From Lathyrus oleraceus (lineage: Eukaryota; Streptophyta; Magnoliopsida; Fabales; Fabaceae), in assembly GCF_024323335.1 (NCBI RefSeq), contig NC_066585.1, positions 75,812,109 to 75,876,108 of the forward strand: 64,000 nucleotides of DNA, in the 5' to 3' direction. Below, one piece after another: positions 11,501 to 25,452 of this stretch. Within the stretch, counting starts at the first letter, position 1. Every line of letters starts with the position of its first letter. Both the position numbers and the translations under genes were made by a program. A model generated the notes under the pieces. That model was not told where the DNA came from, made no database searches, and saw only the letters and a list, made by a program, of their open reading frames with translations.

Positions 11501-12551
11501 TATGAGCTTTCCCAATTGGCCAAATGCTGAAAAAATGTTTGAGTCAAAAAGTCAACTCTTGGTCAAACTTTGAATTTAAATGAAAAAGGTCCAAAAATGC
11601 CATTTTGATTGGTAAGGTTTTAGGTCATGAAATTTATATTTTTGGAAAGAGGATGAAAAATGTGGTTTGTAGGAAAAAACCCCACCAAATTTGGCCAAAC
11701 GGTTTGGGAGATATGGCCCTTTGAAGTTCAAGATTTTTTGAAATCGATTCGATCATAACTTGCCAACCACACATGGGAATTGAGAGTTCTAGGACTTTTT
11801 GGAAATGGGAGAACAAGATCTTCAACTTTCATGTTGGGCAAAAATTCATTTGAGGCTTGTATCATGATGTAAGTTTGAGGATCAAAACTTTCCATTTATG
11901 GCAGGTTTCAGTTACAGGCCCAGTTTCCGTTTTGGGAAATTCATGATCTGGCTTCAAATTCTTCCATGATGGTGTTTGGCATGATGTATGATGACTATTT
12001 GGACATGAATGAACTCCCACAAACCAATTCCAATCATCAAATCTCTGATTAAATGGACAATTGACCAACAGTTGACTATTAGGGTTTTTGTCTGATTATG
12101 CATTGACTGATGAATTCCAAACCCTGATTCCTTGAGAACTTGACTTCAAATGATGTCCCAAGTGGCATGAACTCTTGATTATTGACCATGGTGCCCAAAT
12201 TCCACAAGAATGACCACCATCCACTGCTTTGACTGACAGTTGACTTTTCTAGGGTTTTTGACTGTCTGGGCACGAACTGCTGACCTCTGAGCCCTTAACC
12301 CTTGACATGAACACTTCAAATAGACCTCCAAACCATGTGCACTTGTTGGACAAACCCCAAGGCCTTGATTCAATGAGAAATTCCTTTGCTTGCTTGGTTG
12401 ACTGATCAGGAGATTAGTTTGACCTAATTCTTGACTGCTTGCACTTGAGGCAACTGAGGAACAATGCAAATGCTATGCAATGGATCATGACATGCTATGA
12501 CCTAATATGAAAATGTATGTATAATGATAGGTGCAAATTTGAGGTGCTACA

Positions 12552-12992
12552 CCTATGAGGAGTTACCTTTAGAGAACGTTTGAATACTTTAGAGTACCAT
12601 TGGGGTGCTCTATAGTCATTTTGAGAGTTGAGAGGTGTTAAGTTATTTTTGAGTTTTTTTAGGTCTTTGATGAGTTATGACTAATATAATAAAACTTTGA
12701 GAATTTTTATTAGTTAGAGTTCGGAGTAATAAAATAACTTTACTCTTTTTTAGATGAAAAAGAAATATATTTTAAAATTATATTTTAGAGAGTAGTAATT
12801 CGGAGGGATTATAGTGACGGCTTGTGACTGAAAATACTTTGACTCGGGAGTGGAAGCATATTTTGATGATGTTGATGATGATATTTTGATGATGTTGATG
12901 ATGATGATTTTGATGATGTGGATGATGGTGTTTTTGATGATGTTGTTATGATGACTATTGATTTGTATGCTTGCATTTGTACATGACCATGT
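12552..12992 (+). repeat. Left part of a chromovirus-type LTR, interrupted
   Basis: The sequence beginning TATGAGGAGTTACC and later AATTCGGAGGGATTATAG and CTCGGGAGTGGAAGCATATT resembles the U3 of Tekay/Del-type LTRs of legumes. It stops exactly where an Ogre-like LTR begins (12993), and similar chromovirus sequence resumes after that LTR. A GATGATGTT microsatellite occupies about 12863-12958. The true 5' end is lost where the first Ogre abuts it at 12551. Family placement rests on recalled sequence style. Confidence 0.55.
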
Positions 12993-14277
12993 TGTCATAC
13001 CCCAAAATTTACCCTCTCCTTTTCATTTTGCATACCTTATTTTCATACATCAAATCATATCATGCATGACCATTGCATTTGGTCATTGAATCACAAGCAT
13101 GGCCATATTGTGGTTTGTATCTTAATTCTAGGGTTTCTCTTTACTTTGCTTGTTAACTAACCTTAATTTCATTGAGAGATGGTACTTGTTTACTTTTGTT
13201 ACTCATGCAGGTGATCATGCTTCAAATAAAGGCAAGGACGAGGTCTTTTGGGCCAAGTGAAATGCAAGTTTGTTCATGGTGATTCAAAGGCGGTTCATGT
13301 GTTTATTTCCATGCCACATCACTCAATCTTAAAGCTATCTCAAGATCACTCAAGCCCTAATCAAGTTTTCATTAAAGTTTGTTCATTATGTCATCAACAT
13401 GGCTTGGAATGCAAGAAAACATCAAGTTTGCAAGAGGTGTACAAGTGTGGTTGACCTAATTTGCAAGTATGCCCTACTTTTGGTACAAACCTTATAACTT
13501 TTTCCAACTTTTATCCAAATTCCAAGCTTCTTTGAGCCAAATGTGCCTTTTGGGAACCTATACAATTTTGATTCAAGGTTCAAGCATCAATTCATTCATT
13601 AAGGACCTCATTTGTGCAATTGGCCAAGTTTCCAATTTGGGCCAAAGCATTGCCATGACCCCTACTTTCCACCCTTGCCATTTTCAACTTAATTATTCTT
13701 TTGATCTCATTCCTTTTGAATTTTGTTAAACTTATGTCTAAGATTATTTGGACCAAGTTTGACTTAAAATGCACGAGGGAATCAAAAGTTATGGCATCAT
13801 GAACATTGAACCTCAATATGACCTAGCATGCTGCAAGGTGCTTGACCATTTGCCTAGCCCATTTTTCAGGTCACGACCTCAACTTCACATGCCCATAACT
13901 TTCACCTCAAATATCCTTTTGGATTGTTTCTTTTTGCATCTTGTTCTACTCCATGAAGTAATCATTTGGCTCAAATAAAATCACAAAACATATGACTGGA
14001 TTGAATTTGGCCTAAGCTTGAACTTAGTGACCCAACTCTATTTTATCCATGACCTATAATGTTGAAACATGCACAAATCACTTTAGGACCGCTTCTCACG
14101 CGTGTAAACCAATTACACATGGCCAAACGCATCTGAAGACAACTTGAAACGACGTGAAAAGCTCCAAATACACGAGTTTTGCATCAGACTCTCACACGCT
14201 CGAGATATGAAAATTTCCCACTCAGTTCACACGAATTCGAGCCAATTCCACACGTATTCTGATCCCAATTCATTCCC

Positions 14278-14285
14278 TATAAATA
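14278..14285 (+). promoter_or_regulatory. TATA box of the Ogre-like LTR
   Basis: TATAAATA in a CCCTATAAATAGTGG context, about 1.29 kb into the LTR. This is a near-consensus plant TATA box and probably marks the U3/R boundary, with transcription starting about 30 bp downstream. Confidence 0.6.
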
Positions 14286-16503
14286 GTGGAATCTATTGCA
14301 TTACTTTTCAAGCATTGAAATCCAAAGAAACCATGCCACTATTGAAGCCCGATACCTCCAAAATCCAGTTACTCTCTTTTTCGATTCAAGCTCTTTTCCT
14401 TCCAATTCTTTGCCCAAAATCCTTCATCCGCATCCTCTGTTTGAAGTTTTTCTTTGGTCTGAAATCTTCTACAACCTTGATTCCAGATCCACCATTGTTG
14501 ACTTTTGAAGCTTCAATAGATAAGGTAGATACAAGTTAGCATTTCAAGCAAACAAGTTACCATTCTCTTTTTGAGGTTCCACTAACAAAAAGCCTTAACC
14601 TACTTGCCATTTATTTTCAATATTAACCATTTAATTTTACTTTGAAGAACTAGGATTCTTCAAGTTTCTGAGAAAATTCTTCTTGCTCAGGGCAAATCAA
14701 TTGCTCTGATGCGGGGATACATGAACGATGAAGTGTTTCGCATCTGAATCCATGTTTGATTCAATGTTAAAAACACGAGTTCATGATGTTGTTAAATTGA
14801 AAATCCGAAGACTGAAGATGAAGGTGTACGTGTGCTAGAGAGCCAAATTCAAATGTTTCAGCCAATCAGAAAGTGCCACCTTGTTAGTCGTTGGATTCAA
14901 ATTATTTTTATTTTCTTGTTATTTAATTTAATTCCTTTTTCTTCTAAAATTAATTAAAAATAGTTCCCTTATTATTTTTTAATCCATTTTTTTCCATAAT
15001 TCAATATAAATATTTTCTACCTCATGTTATTTTTTGCATTTTTTAAAAATATTTTTGCATTTATTTCATATTTTCTTTATTTCTATTTTTGTATTTTCGT
15101 TTTAATCATTTTATAACATTTTAGACCCCAACTTTTGGGTCAAGCTTCTCATATTTTTGTTGACCTTTCAAATTTTTCTTAGACTTTTATTTGATGCTTT
15201 GACCTATCTTTGAGATTTTTCCTTTTATTTTCTTTATTTAATCAATATTAAATCATTTTTAATTCATTTTATTTTAATATTTTTTACCACTTTTTATTTT
15301 GAGTTGACTTGATTGCTTGGTCGATGATTTCTTCGTCATCTCAAACCATTGATATATGGACTTGAGGTTGATCAATCTTCTTCGATCCAAAGTTGTTGAA
15401 AGATGATTGTGAATCATCTTCAAAACTTTGCATCAATGATAAGTTAACCCTTGATGCGCCATATTTTTAGTCCTTTGATTTGAGGATAGAATGATACCAT
15501 GTAATTGGATTTATTATCCCTTTCACTTCTTTCCATCTTCATCTCTTTCTTTTTCTTTACTCATTGTGTGACATTGTTGTTTTAGATTAACCTTGTGTTA
15601 ATTCTCTAACTTGTCTGACACATATATTATAACTATGTTGGCACAATTAACTAACCATTAACTCCTAACGTTACTCTTTCTCTTTGCATTATTGACTTTA
15701 CATTATTGTCATTTAATTCAAGTCATTTAAGTTTGTGTCATTTACTTAATGCACTTTAGTTCCATGCCTCATTATCATCATAACACTACATCTTACCATA
15801 TTCATCTGTTGCTTTTATCTTGTTTGGGTTACTTGCTTGTTAATCTTAATAAATCAAAACATGATAAAGTAACCTGGACGTAATCTTAACCATATGCTTG
15901 ATCTGGAGTATTGAAGACCTTTTGGACTTTGGACTTTGACTTAAGATTTAGGCCCTTTGCTTGACTTGGAGTGATCTTGGACCCCGAGACCTTGTTGACC
16001 CTGAGACCTTGCTTGACTTAGGGTTTAGCTTGATCAAATTCATTTTGATCAACTAAATCCTTTCATCTATTACCACTTCCCCTTTGTCTTTGTCAAGATA
16101 CCATAAGTCCCTTGGTCACTTGATAGGACTTGCCTTTATCACTTTGGAGCATCAGCCTCTCAACAAGTTCAAGGACCTAAGAGGATTACAACTTTCATCA
16201 GTAGTCATTCATCTGATTCATCCCCACAAGCATCTTTGGGATCCTGCTCCAATAACTTGTCAGTCATTGACTAGGCTTGTATGCCATGAGCCTTAAGCAA
16301 TAGAGAATGATGAGAGAGGATTTTCCCTACACTTGTCAAGAATATCTTTGAGTATGGGACAAATGGCCCAGTTGCTCATAGTATTTTCCTCTATTCATAG
16401 ACTTTAGTGCAATTCTGTTAGTTCACTGTCAAGTCTGCCCCTAGCCTATGTGGCTCGTTTCTTCAGATCCTTTTGGTTTAAACAACATTATAACTTTTCT
16501 TTT

Positions 16504-17185
16504 AGGGTTGACAACTTCATGGTTATTACATGGGTTGACACCTTCATGGTTATTCCCACTCTTTTCCTTTTTAGGGTTGACACCTTCATGGTTATTCCCT
16601 AGGTTTACACCTCTGTGGTTACTCCCTCCTTTTGGTTTAAACACCATTGAAATTTCCTTTTTAGGGTTGACACCTTCATCGTTATTCCCTGGGTTGACGC
16701 CTTAATAACTATTCCCCTCTCTTGGTTTAAACACATTTTCCTTACCATGTTAGACCCAGTGCTTTGGTAAAACCTTGTCATGTGAGTCTCCGGCTTTGGC
16801 AAGTTATTGCTTTCCTTCCTTCCCATGTTAGACCCAGTGCTTTGGTAATACCCTTGTCATGTGAGTCTTAGGCTTTTACAAGTTTCCTTTATGTTGTATT
16901 AAACACCATTGCAATTCCTTTTCTTTTTGGACACACATTTATGGTTAACCCCTTATCCTTTTCCTTTGGTTTGAACACCACCCCCAATCTTATCTTTTCT
17001 CAGTCTTTGTCCTTCGAACTACGGAGATATGAATTTCTCATTGAACTATGAGAATACCTAGGCACGAGGATGTGTATCCTTGGTGAGCACTTTTCTTTAT
17101 TTTCCCCCTTTCTCTCTTTGGTTCTCCGAACTACGAGGCTCTGACTTTCTCACTTCACTATGAGAATATGTAGGCATGAGGACCC
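16504..17185. repeat. Three sets of direct repeats in the LTR R/U5 region
   Basis: First, a 30-60 bp unit with GGGTTGACACCTTCATGGTT repeated about five times at 16504-16710. Second, an 80-bp pair starting CATGTTAGACCCAGTGCTTT near 16745 and 16825. Third, a roughly 115-bp pair starting CCGAACTACG near 17016 and 17127. All lie upstream of the conserved LTR end. Confidence 0.75.
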
Positions 17186-17467
17186 CAATCCTCCTCAAGC
17201 GCTTTTTTCTAATCTTTTTCTTTTTTGTAGGTACATGAAGATAGCAACACCCATCCAAGCAAGAGCATTCAAGACGGTTTCCATGGAGTACCATGGATGT
17301 GAGGGGTGCTAATACATTCCCCTTGCATAACTGATTCCCTTACCCGTTTCTCTATGTTTCTCGATGTTTTACCTTCCCTCTTTTGAGATAAATAAAGTTC
17401 GGTGGCGACTCTGTTGTACCTTCGAGTGTGCGATGTGTTAAGTGGGTATATTTCAGCTAGCTTCACA

Positions 17468-18242
<775 letters not shown>

Positions 18243-19430
18243 ACCTCCGGTGACTATGGTACCTTTGATGCCTCGAGTGCCTAAATAGGTAAAACATGTT
18301 GCCTACAGGAAGATGGATGAAAAGATGCATGACTAGGTGACACTTGCCTCCTATGAGAAGAATAAGGCGGAGATACATGATCCTCCGAAGTTGGCGCCTC
18401 CATTCAACTGGGCTAGAGGTAACAGGAGCCTATGACAGTTTACTATTTTCCCTTCAAACCGATGCATGTTGTGCAATCCTCTCGTGTCTCACTCGGTCTT
18501 GCCTATCAACCAAAATATATGTAAGTAAAGCACACAAGAGTTACACTTATACATATGAAACACAACAAGTTCAAGCAAAAATTTCCAAAAAAATGCACTA
18601 AAAAACTTCGGAGATGCTTCTCCAGTTTTTGGGAATCAAAACATTGGAAAATTTTGGAGATGCATCTCCGGAGTTTTCTATAACTCACATCAACATCAAT
18701 GTCAAAAATGCAGTCCCCCTAAACAGAAAAAATAATGAATTAATTAATAAAAAAACCTATCAAACACGTTTCTCATTTACATAACATGTATAAACTACCT
18801 ATTTCATTACCTAATCATAAATTTCTACAAATTTATACAAAAACTCGAAAATATTTAGAAAAAAGAAAAAACTTACAAGCTTTGAAGTTGGTTGAATGAT
18901 TTTGAGAGAATGTGAGCTCTTTAATGGACTTGATGTCGATGGAATAAGCTTTGAAGTTGGTTGAATGATATTGAAAGAATGTGAGTTGAGAGTGTTTGGG
19001 AACCTTGAGAGTGTTTTTTAGAAGTGAGGAAGAAGAAATTCTGGTGCTTTTTGGAACAAGCAACGTCCGGAGATACATACAGAGATTCATTTTCGTAACT
19101 ATTTTTACATAACTTTAGGGCCTTATTCAAGAATGTATTGAGTTGGGGTGCGTCCGGAGATGCTTCTTCTAAATCTAGTGGCATTATTGTATTTTCACAA
19201 AGGTGTGGTAGTAATCCATAGGGAGAATTAAGTATTTCCCAATATATTTTACCTACCTATTAAAATAAAAAAATTGGGCTACCCTTGTCCATATGTAGCT
19301 ATGCCCATGGTGTCAACCAAATATTATTTCCTTGCTTTTTTTTATCATATGTCATTTTTAAAATAATTATATTTAGATGTGTTAAGGATGTGATTAAGAA
19401 AAAGATAGAGGTGTATTACTAATATTTTAT
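18243..19430. other. Decayed sequence with repeated GGAGATGCATCTCC motif
   Basis: No intact gene. The palindromic core GGAGATGCATCTCC and relatives (CGGAGATGCTTCTCC, CGTCCGGAGATACAT, GCGTCCGGAGATGCTTCTTC) recur near 18609, 18656, 19064 and 19149. A 55-bp unit starting AAGCTTTGAAGTTGGTTG occurs near 18878 and again near 18948. It may be the residue of an unclassified non-coding transposon. Confidence 0.45.
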
Positions 19431-19439
19431 TGCAATCCA

Positions 19440-20215
19440 AGAGGTGAAGTTGGATCGACTTTGTGTCATTTGCTTTTGAGTAAATTTTTTGCGATTGAAG
19501 TTTTATGTTGATAGTAGGGTTAGTGGTGGTTGGATTTTCATTATAGTTTTAAAGAGAATGTGCTTTATTCGGTTTTTGGTCTTGGTTATTTGGGTGTGTG
19601 CATGGAGTGGGGGGTCACGTTACTCCTTTTTTTGTGGTTAATGTGTACTCTAAGTGTGAATTGTCTGATAAAAGATTTATGTGGACACATTTGGTTTGGA
19701 CTTGTAAGAGCTTAGGGGGGTTATTTGGTGCATTGTGAGAGATTTTAATTTGATTCTTAGGCCTCAGGAGAGAAGGGGGCATGCCCACGCCTCTCAATAG
19801 AGGGAGTGGTGAAGTTAGTATAGTTTGGCTTGTTTATTGAGGCTTTGTGTTTGAATGATCTTCATATGTAAGGTATGAGGTTCACATGGTTTCAGCCTAA
19901 CATGGGAGCCATGAGTAGGTTGGATCGTGTTTCTATTTCTCATGGTTAGAAGGAGGAATAAGATTTGGATATTATGTGGTCTCTTCTATGTAATGTCTCT
20001 GATCACCGTCCAATTGTTTTCAAGTATTCTCTCAACTTTTGGGCCCCTAAGCCATTCCGATTCAACAAATTCTAATTTGATCATGTCAAATTTGAAAATG
20101 TTGTCTTGGAATCCTGGAATGGGCCTGCAACTTTGGGTTAGATAGCGTGCAAGCTGGTAGATAAATTGAAGGCTCTTAAAGGTTATCTGAAGTTTTGGAA
20201 TAAATACATTTTTAC
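19440..20215 (+). pseudogene. LINE (L1-type) endonuclease remnant
   Basis: Joining frames by eye gives the order typical of a plant LINE APE endonuclease: VYSKCELSDKRFMW, then GVIWCIVRDFNLILRPQERRG (the GDFN-type block, with R for the usual G), then MRFTWFQPNMGAMSRLDR, then VSDHRPIVFKYS (the SDH active-site block) and PKPFRFNKF. Several stop codons and frameshifts break it. No reverse transcriptase follows, so only the endonuclease part survives. Confidence 0.75.
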
Positions 20216-20841
20216 TATATTCATTTTCGCTTGCGTAATATTATTTTTTAAATTGAAAAAATAATAATTTTTAATTGTTTATTCAAACTCTCTCCCCCTT
20301 CTAGACAAGTTACTTCATATTCAAATCAACATGATTGTTTTATTTTTTAGCATATTTTTCCTATATACCAGAGATTTCTCCTCATTTTAAAACACACCAA
20401 TTTTCTAAATAAAAAATTTATACTATTTTTCTTGCTCTCATTCGTTACTAAAGTTCTTTTTCATCAGAGTTGCTTTAGTGTCAAGAGAGTAAAAAGTTTC
20501 ATCTGAGAGTTCTTGTACTGGTGATGTGTTGAAAGTATTATTCAAGAGCATAATTCTCTTGTAATATCTTTATAATGGATTTGAAGGTTGCAAGTTAAAC
20601 CTTAAAAAGTTTGAGTGAAGGTTTTTGAACTGAACTTATGTAAAAGCTATATTTGGTTGTAGAAAGTTTTTAGGTTAATCATGTACAAAAACTTAAGTTG
20701 TTGTGAAAGGTTGTTTGAGCTGACCTTGTGAAAAGTTCGATATTGTTTTAGTGGAAATTTTAAGGGGAACTCTTAAGGATTGAAGTAAGGCAAATGGTTA
20801 GGCCAAATTAGGATAATTCTCTAGTGTGATCTTTCTATCAT
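20216..20841. other. AT-rich stretch without a recognised feature
   Basis: No conserved coding frame or structured repeat was found. The part from about 20510 to 20760 reads like the 3' portion of a retrotransposon LTR or leader, but I could not define ends. Confidence 0.4.
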
Positions 20842-20850
20842 TTATCTTTT

Positions 20851-21523
20851 TGATTTAAATGCATTTTTGATCCTCCTAATTTGGGTGTTTTAAACAATTG
20901 ATCCCCTTATTACAAAACCTGCGATTTTGGTCCCTTAAATTTGAAGGCCTTTGAATTTTTGTGGTCCCCTTAAATTTGACGGTGGCAGCATGGATCCGGA
21001 AGCAATGCATCGCTGCATGAGTTTTGGATTTTCAAATAAAATTCAAAGCTTGTTATTGGATTGTGTATGTTTTGTGACATCAGGAATACATTTGAAGGGA
21101 GGAACAAATTTTTTGAAAAAACAAAGTGAACACAATTTGATTAGAATATAGTCCCACATTGTTTTAGTTAGAAATAATTTGAGTGTTTATAAAGCTAATA
21201 GATACAAGTTAGAATATAATATGTATATTGGACCTTGGTTGTAAATAATGGATTTAAGCTCAAAAAATTTAATTAATTAATTAATTCAGAAACATATTAA
21301 TTCAAATAAAAATATATTGATTAACAATTATCTTAGTCATCATTGCTACCTAATTAAAAAATATTTTTTTTATCTCATTCATCAATGCCACAACTGCAAA
21401 AATGGAGGGGATCATAAAAATCCGAAGGTCATCAAAATTAAGGGAACAATAACGCAGGTTTTATAATAGAGGATCAATAATTTAAAACGTCCAAATTAGA
21501 GGGACCAAAAGTGCATTTAAGAC
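20851..21523. mobile_element. MULE-type MITE, about 670 bp, with 9-10 bp target duplication
   Basis: The ends are long inverted repeats: the left begins TTAAATGCATTTTTGATCC and the right, reverse-complemented, TTAAATGCACTTTTGGTCC. Similarity continues through ATTACAAAACCTGCG for roughly 100 bp. TTATCTTTT flanks both sides (20842-20850 and 21524-21532; one more T also matches), fitting the 9-bp duplication of Mutator-like elements. The interior lacks a transposase. The terminal repeats resemble those of the larger element at 22637-27479. Confidence 0.85.
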
Positions 21524-21532
21524 TTATCTTTT

Positions 21533-22308
21533 TTATTTCTATGATTTATTTTTCTGATGCTTATTTCTCTTTATTTTCACTTTTCTACCTTTTCGTTGTT
21601 CCATCTCTTTTCTTATTTCTTCTAAAAATAAGTCTTTATATACCAATGGTTTGTATAAATCGGTTTTTAGGAAATTCGATCCTAATGATTCCCCTCTTTC
21701 TATTGAGTTTGGAGGAACTTGATAAACAATAATTGTATGATATTTATTTATATTTAAGATCATTGATATTTTTTTTCTTATATGCAATATCAGAGAAATA
21801 TTTATTTATGAAAAAAATATAAATAAACTTAAAAGATTCATAAAAAAGTTTTTTAAAACTAATAAATCTTTTTTAGAAGAGTTTTATATTGGATATGGAG
21901 GTAGTGACCATTTCTACGAAAGAAACAATACAGTAAGGTCTTGATTTTTTTTGTTTTTTCGCTTTTAAAATTAAATTTGAAAACAAAATATGTTTTGATA
22001 AAACAAAGTTGAATTTTTTTTTATTTAATTTAAAAATGATTTTTACCTAAATATCAAAACCATAAAAATTAGTTTGTAGTTTTTTTATGAGATTAATTAT
22101 TATATACTGTCAGGGTAAAAAGTTTTACACAATCGATTCATCATCATCACCCGTTTGTATTACTTTATAGATTTTTAAAATAAAAGTCAAGCTTATTTCA
22201 ATATCCAACGATTATTACTTTATAATTTCAACAATCACTAATTCCACTCTGCCCACCGTCTCTATCATTGGCAATCTCTACTCTGGCCATTGTTGATCGC
22301 CATTTTGA
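21533..22308. other. AT-rich intergenic stretch
   Basis: No gene, structured repeat or conserved element recognised. Short frames on both strands show no family resemblance. Confidence 0.4.
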
Positions 22309-22486
<178 letters not shown>

Positions 22487-23106
22487 GACTTTGGCCATCC
22501 TTTCAACTACCGGCAACCACCACTTTGTTCACCTTTAATTGCCAATTGGATTTCCACAAGTGAAGATTAAAAAAAAATCTTTTACGGACCATAGAAATAG
22601 TGTAGATATGTTGATTTAGTTTCAGAATAAAATTAAGGGTTAAATGCACTTTTGATCCTAGACGTTTTAACGAATTGGTTCTCCTATTACAAAATCGGCC
22701 ATTTTGTTCCCTTAATTTTGATTGTGTTTAGATTTGTATGGTCCTTTATCAAATTTTAGTTATGTGTCAATTCATTAATGACGTGGCAGATCCTATTTGA
22801 ATCCATGTTAACAATGAATGATATTTAAATATCCACATGAGTATTTTAATTTAAAAATATTAAAAACTTTTTTAAAAATAAAAAACTAATTATACAATTT
22901 AGATTGAAAATTTTCCATGCACATTCTTCGTTCTTCATATTGAAAAACCCTAATCCCCTTTTGACAAAAATCCTTTCAGAAGAAGTGTCAAATCCCTAAT
23001 CTCCCAATCACCTTCATCGTTTCCCCCTTCTTCTAAAACGTTCAAGTGTGTGTTTCCTACAAAACAAATTTGTGAACTTATGTTTCAGAGTTGAGGTTTG
23101 ACGAAG

Positions 23107-25452
23107 ATGAAGAACTCGGGAAGTCAAAAGGAGAGAAATGAAGGGGTCAAATATTGTGTAAGGTATGTATCGTTGTCCTTGTGGTCCCGTTAGTTTAGTT
23201 TTGTTAAAGTATTCTTGTGGTCATGTTAGGTTAGTTTTGTTAATGTATTATTGTGGTCCCTGGTGTCAGTTTATGTTTGTTTGATTCCATATTTGTCAAT
23301 TTTTTTAGGCCAGCTAAGACTAATAAGATTAGGTTGAAAATACATCATAAGGGAAAATAAGTTGAGACACTTGTTAAGTGGTATGTAAATGGGGAAGTTA
23401 CTGAGATGAATTGGAGTTTGGATGCCGATTATATGTCGTACATAGAATTAAAGGATATGATTAAGAGTGAGGGTTACGTAAATATAAAGTGCTTGTGGTA
23501 TTGGAACCCTGCATATAGCTTTCTCGTGGTTTTAGACCCTTGAACAATGATCATGTACTACAATTTTCAAAAGATGTTGTAGGCTATGATGTAATAGATG
23601 TGTATGTGGAGCATAATGTGGGGATTCCTTAGATTATTAATGATAGTGCAGTAGATGTTGAAGATGATATACAATGCACTTGTCTTGATGGTGAAGAAAC
23701 ACCTTATGATGTTGCTAAAGAAGTCACTACTGATCCTAATGTTGTTGCTAAAGAAGTTACTACTGATGTTAACAATGAAACTGGGCAATAAGGCATTAAT
23801 GAGGATTATATTGCAAGTGAGGGTAGTTTTGAGGATAGTGAGTTTCAATTTAGTGAAGAATTTGAGGAGAGTGAGATGGACTGGATTAAGGTACTTCCCC
23901 AAGAGACTTTAGGTGAGGTTTCTAGTTGCCAAAACAAGAAAGACTAGGCTGAGATGGTTCATGATGAGAGTGAGGATTCATAACATTTGTATACACCTCT
24001 AGGGAGTGATAATGAGGATGAGAGAATGAAGTACCCTACCTACAAGTCTAGTCAGGGAATGAAGTTTTAGCTAGGGATGATGTTGACTAACAAAGAAATG
24101 ATAAGGGATGTCGTCAAGGACTATGACATGGAAAATAAGAAGAATGATTCCAAAATGATTGTGGTTAAACACACTGATGGTTATAAGTTTTACATGAGAT
24201 TTAGCAAGAGGATTGACAACCAGTTTTGGCACGTTGTGACTTTAATTGAAGATCATACATGCCATAAGACTGCTGACAACAAGAGTACAAAGACAAAGTG
24301 ACTTGCCAACAGGTTTGCAAACATCCTTATACATAGTCCTCATATGAAACCACCAGGCCTCAGAGTTGAAGGTGTTGAGAGATGGAAAGTGAAACTATTA
24401 CATGATCGGGAAAACAAGGCCAAAAGGAAAGTAATGAAGTTAGTTCAAGGGGATGGTATTTATCAATAAACTCATTTGAGAAGTTATGGACAAAAGCTAT
24501 TGAAATCAAATCCTAATAGTACTGTTGTAATATAATATATTGATAGTAATGGCAACCATGTGTTTGAAAGAATTTATGTCTGTATAGAGGCTTGCAAGGC
24601 AGGGTTTTCAAAGACATGTATGCCTATTATTAGGTTGGATGCATGTTTCTTAAAAGGGGATTATGATGGACAATTAATGGCAGTAATAGGGAGGGGCGAC
24701 AATAACCAAAATTTTCCAATTGCATATGTTGTAGTTGAAGTTGAAACAAAGATTCATGACAATGGTTTTTTGACCTTCTTCTGCATGATTGGAAGGATAC
24801 AGTCAGAGGTCCAATGCATTTATATCAGAACAGCAAAAGGTAAAGCACTTATACTTATACTTATGCATTTACTTGTTTACATGTTATGCATTTACTTGTT
24901 TACATGTGATAGAGACTAGTTTCAATTGTTCAAGGCATTAGTGCCAATGTGGAGTCCGGATTGTGTGTGAAGCACTTATATGGCAATTGGAAGAAGAAAC
25001 ACCATGGGTTGGAATTAAAGGAAGTATCGTGGGCAACTATTAGGGAAACAACAGTTCTAGCATGGAAAATGACAATGTAGAGGATGAAGACAAAGAAAGA
25101 GGATGCATGGAAAGATATGTTGGATGTTTTTGCTTGCCATTGGAGCAGATCACACTTCAGAACATATTCAAAGTGTGACTTACAAGTGAACAACATGCGT
25201 AAAGCATTCAATAGGGCAATATTGGAGCATAGGGAGAAGCCTGTTATCACTCTATTAGAAGGCACCAAGCATTACATCACCAAGAGGATGACAAGTCATA
25301 AGGAGTTGTTACATGGCTACACTGGATCCATATGTCCTAAAATTCAGCTGGTTATTGAGAAGAATAAGAAACAAGCACAAGGGTGGAGTACTACATGGCA
25401 TGGTTATGCTTACCTATCAATATTTGGTGTCACCAATGGCAGTATGCATTAA
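23107..25452 (+). pseudogene. MuDR-type transposase, degenerate
   Basis: It starts at ATG 23107 (MKNSGSQKERN), with a probable intron before AKTNKIRLK near 23311. The N-terminal domain reads VKWYVNGEVTEMNW. A MuDR DNA-binding region follows (KEMIRDVVKDYDM to HVVTLIEDHTCHKT). The MULE catalytic domain begins PIIRLDACFLKGDYDGQL, GRGDNNQNFPIAYVVVE, then after a probable 80-bp intron (24840-24919) VSIVQGISANVESGLCVKHL. At least eight in-frame stops interrupt it, several at positions where relatives have W or Q, for example STK-stop-LAN at 24301. The C-terminal SWIM zinc finger is missing. The gene cannot make an active transposase. Confidence 0.88.

Larger units (their letters stand above)
1..12551 (-). 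mobile_element. Ogre-type Ty3/gypsy retrotransposon, truncated by window edge
   Basis: Read on the minus strand the order is 5' LTR (12551 to 5721), PBS (about 5718-5702), 5' UTR, ORF1 (4890-3250), spacer, then gag-protease (2793 onward), which leaves the window still open. An additional ORF upstream of gag, multi-kilobase LTRs and a PBS of the TGGCGACTCTGCTGGGG type are hallmarks of the Ogre/Tat lineage in legumes. RT, RNase H, integrase, PPT and the 3' LTR would lie left of the window. No stop codon interrupts either visible ORF, so the copy looks fairly young. The 5 bases outside the LTR (CCTAT, 12552-12556) should recur beyond the 3' LTR if the insertion is simple. Confidence 0.9.
5721..12551 (-). 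repeat. Ogre 5' LTR, about 6.8 kb
   Basis: On the minus strand the LTR begins TGTAGCACCTCAAATTTG at 12551 and ends GATGCGACA at 5721, directly before the PBS. TG and CA termini are present. The 3' part holds the block typical of legume Ogre LTR ends (GGGGTGCTAATACCTTCCC, plus-strand complement near 5880-5900). At about 6831 bp it is at the long end for any LTR. It contains no credible gene: the short frames inside it are unrelated to known proteins and lack conserved motifs. Internal repeats are listed separately. Confidence 0.88.
12993..17465 (+). repeat. Ogre-like LTR, plus strand, probably solo
   Basis: It starts TGTCATACCCCAAAATTTAC, the canonical start of a second Ogre-like LTR class, and ends in the block GGGGTGCTAATACATTCCCC followed by GGTGGCGACTCTGTTGTACC. 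No clear PBS follows, and no PPT precedes it. The 5 bases before the start are CATGT and those after 17465 are CATGC, a one-mismatch target duplication consistent with a solo LTR; the exact right end could be up to about 12 bp further left because an (AT)n tract begins there. No coding capacity is visible in these 4.5 kb. Confidence 0.75.
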
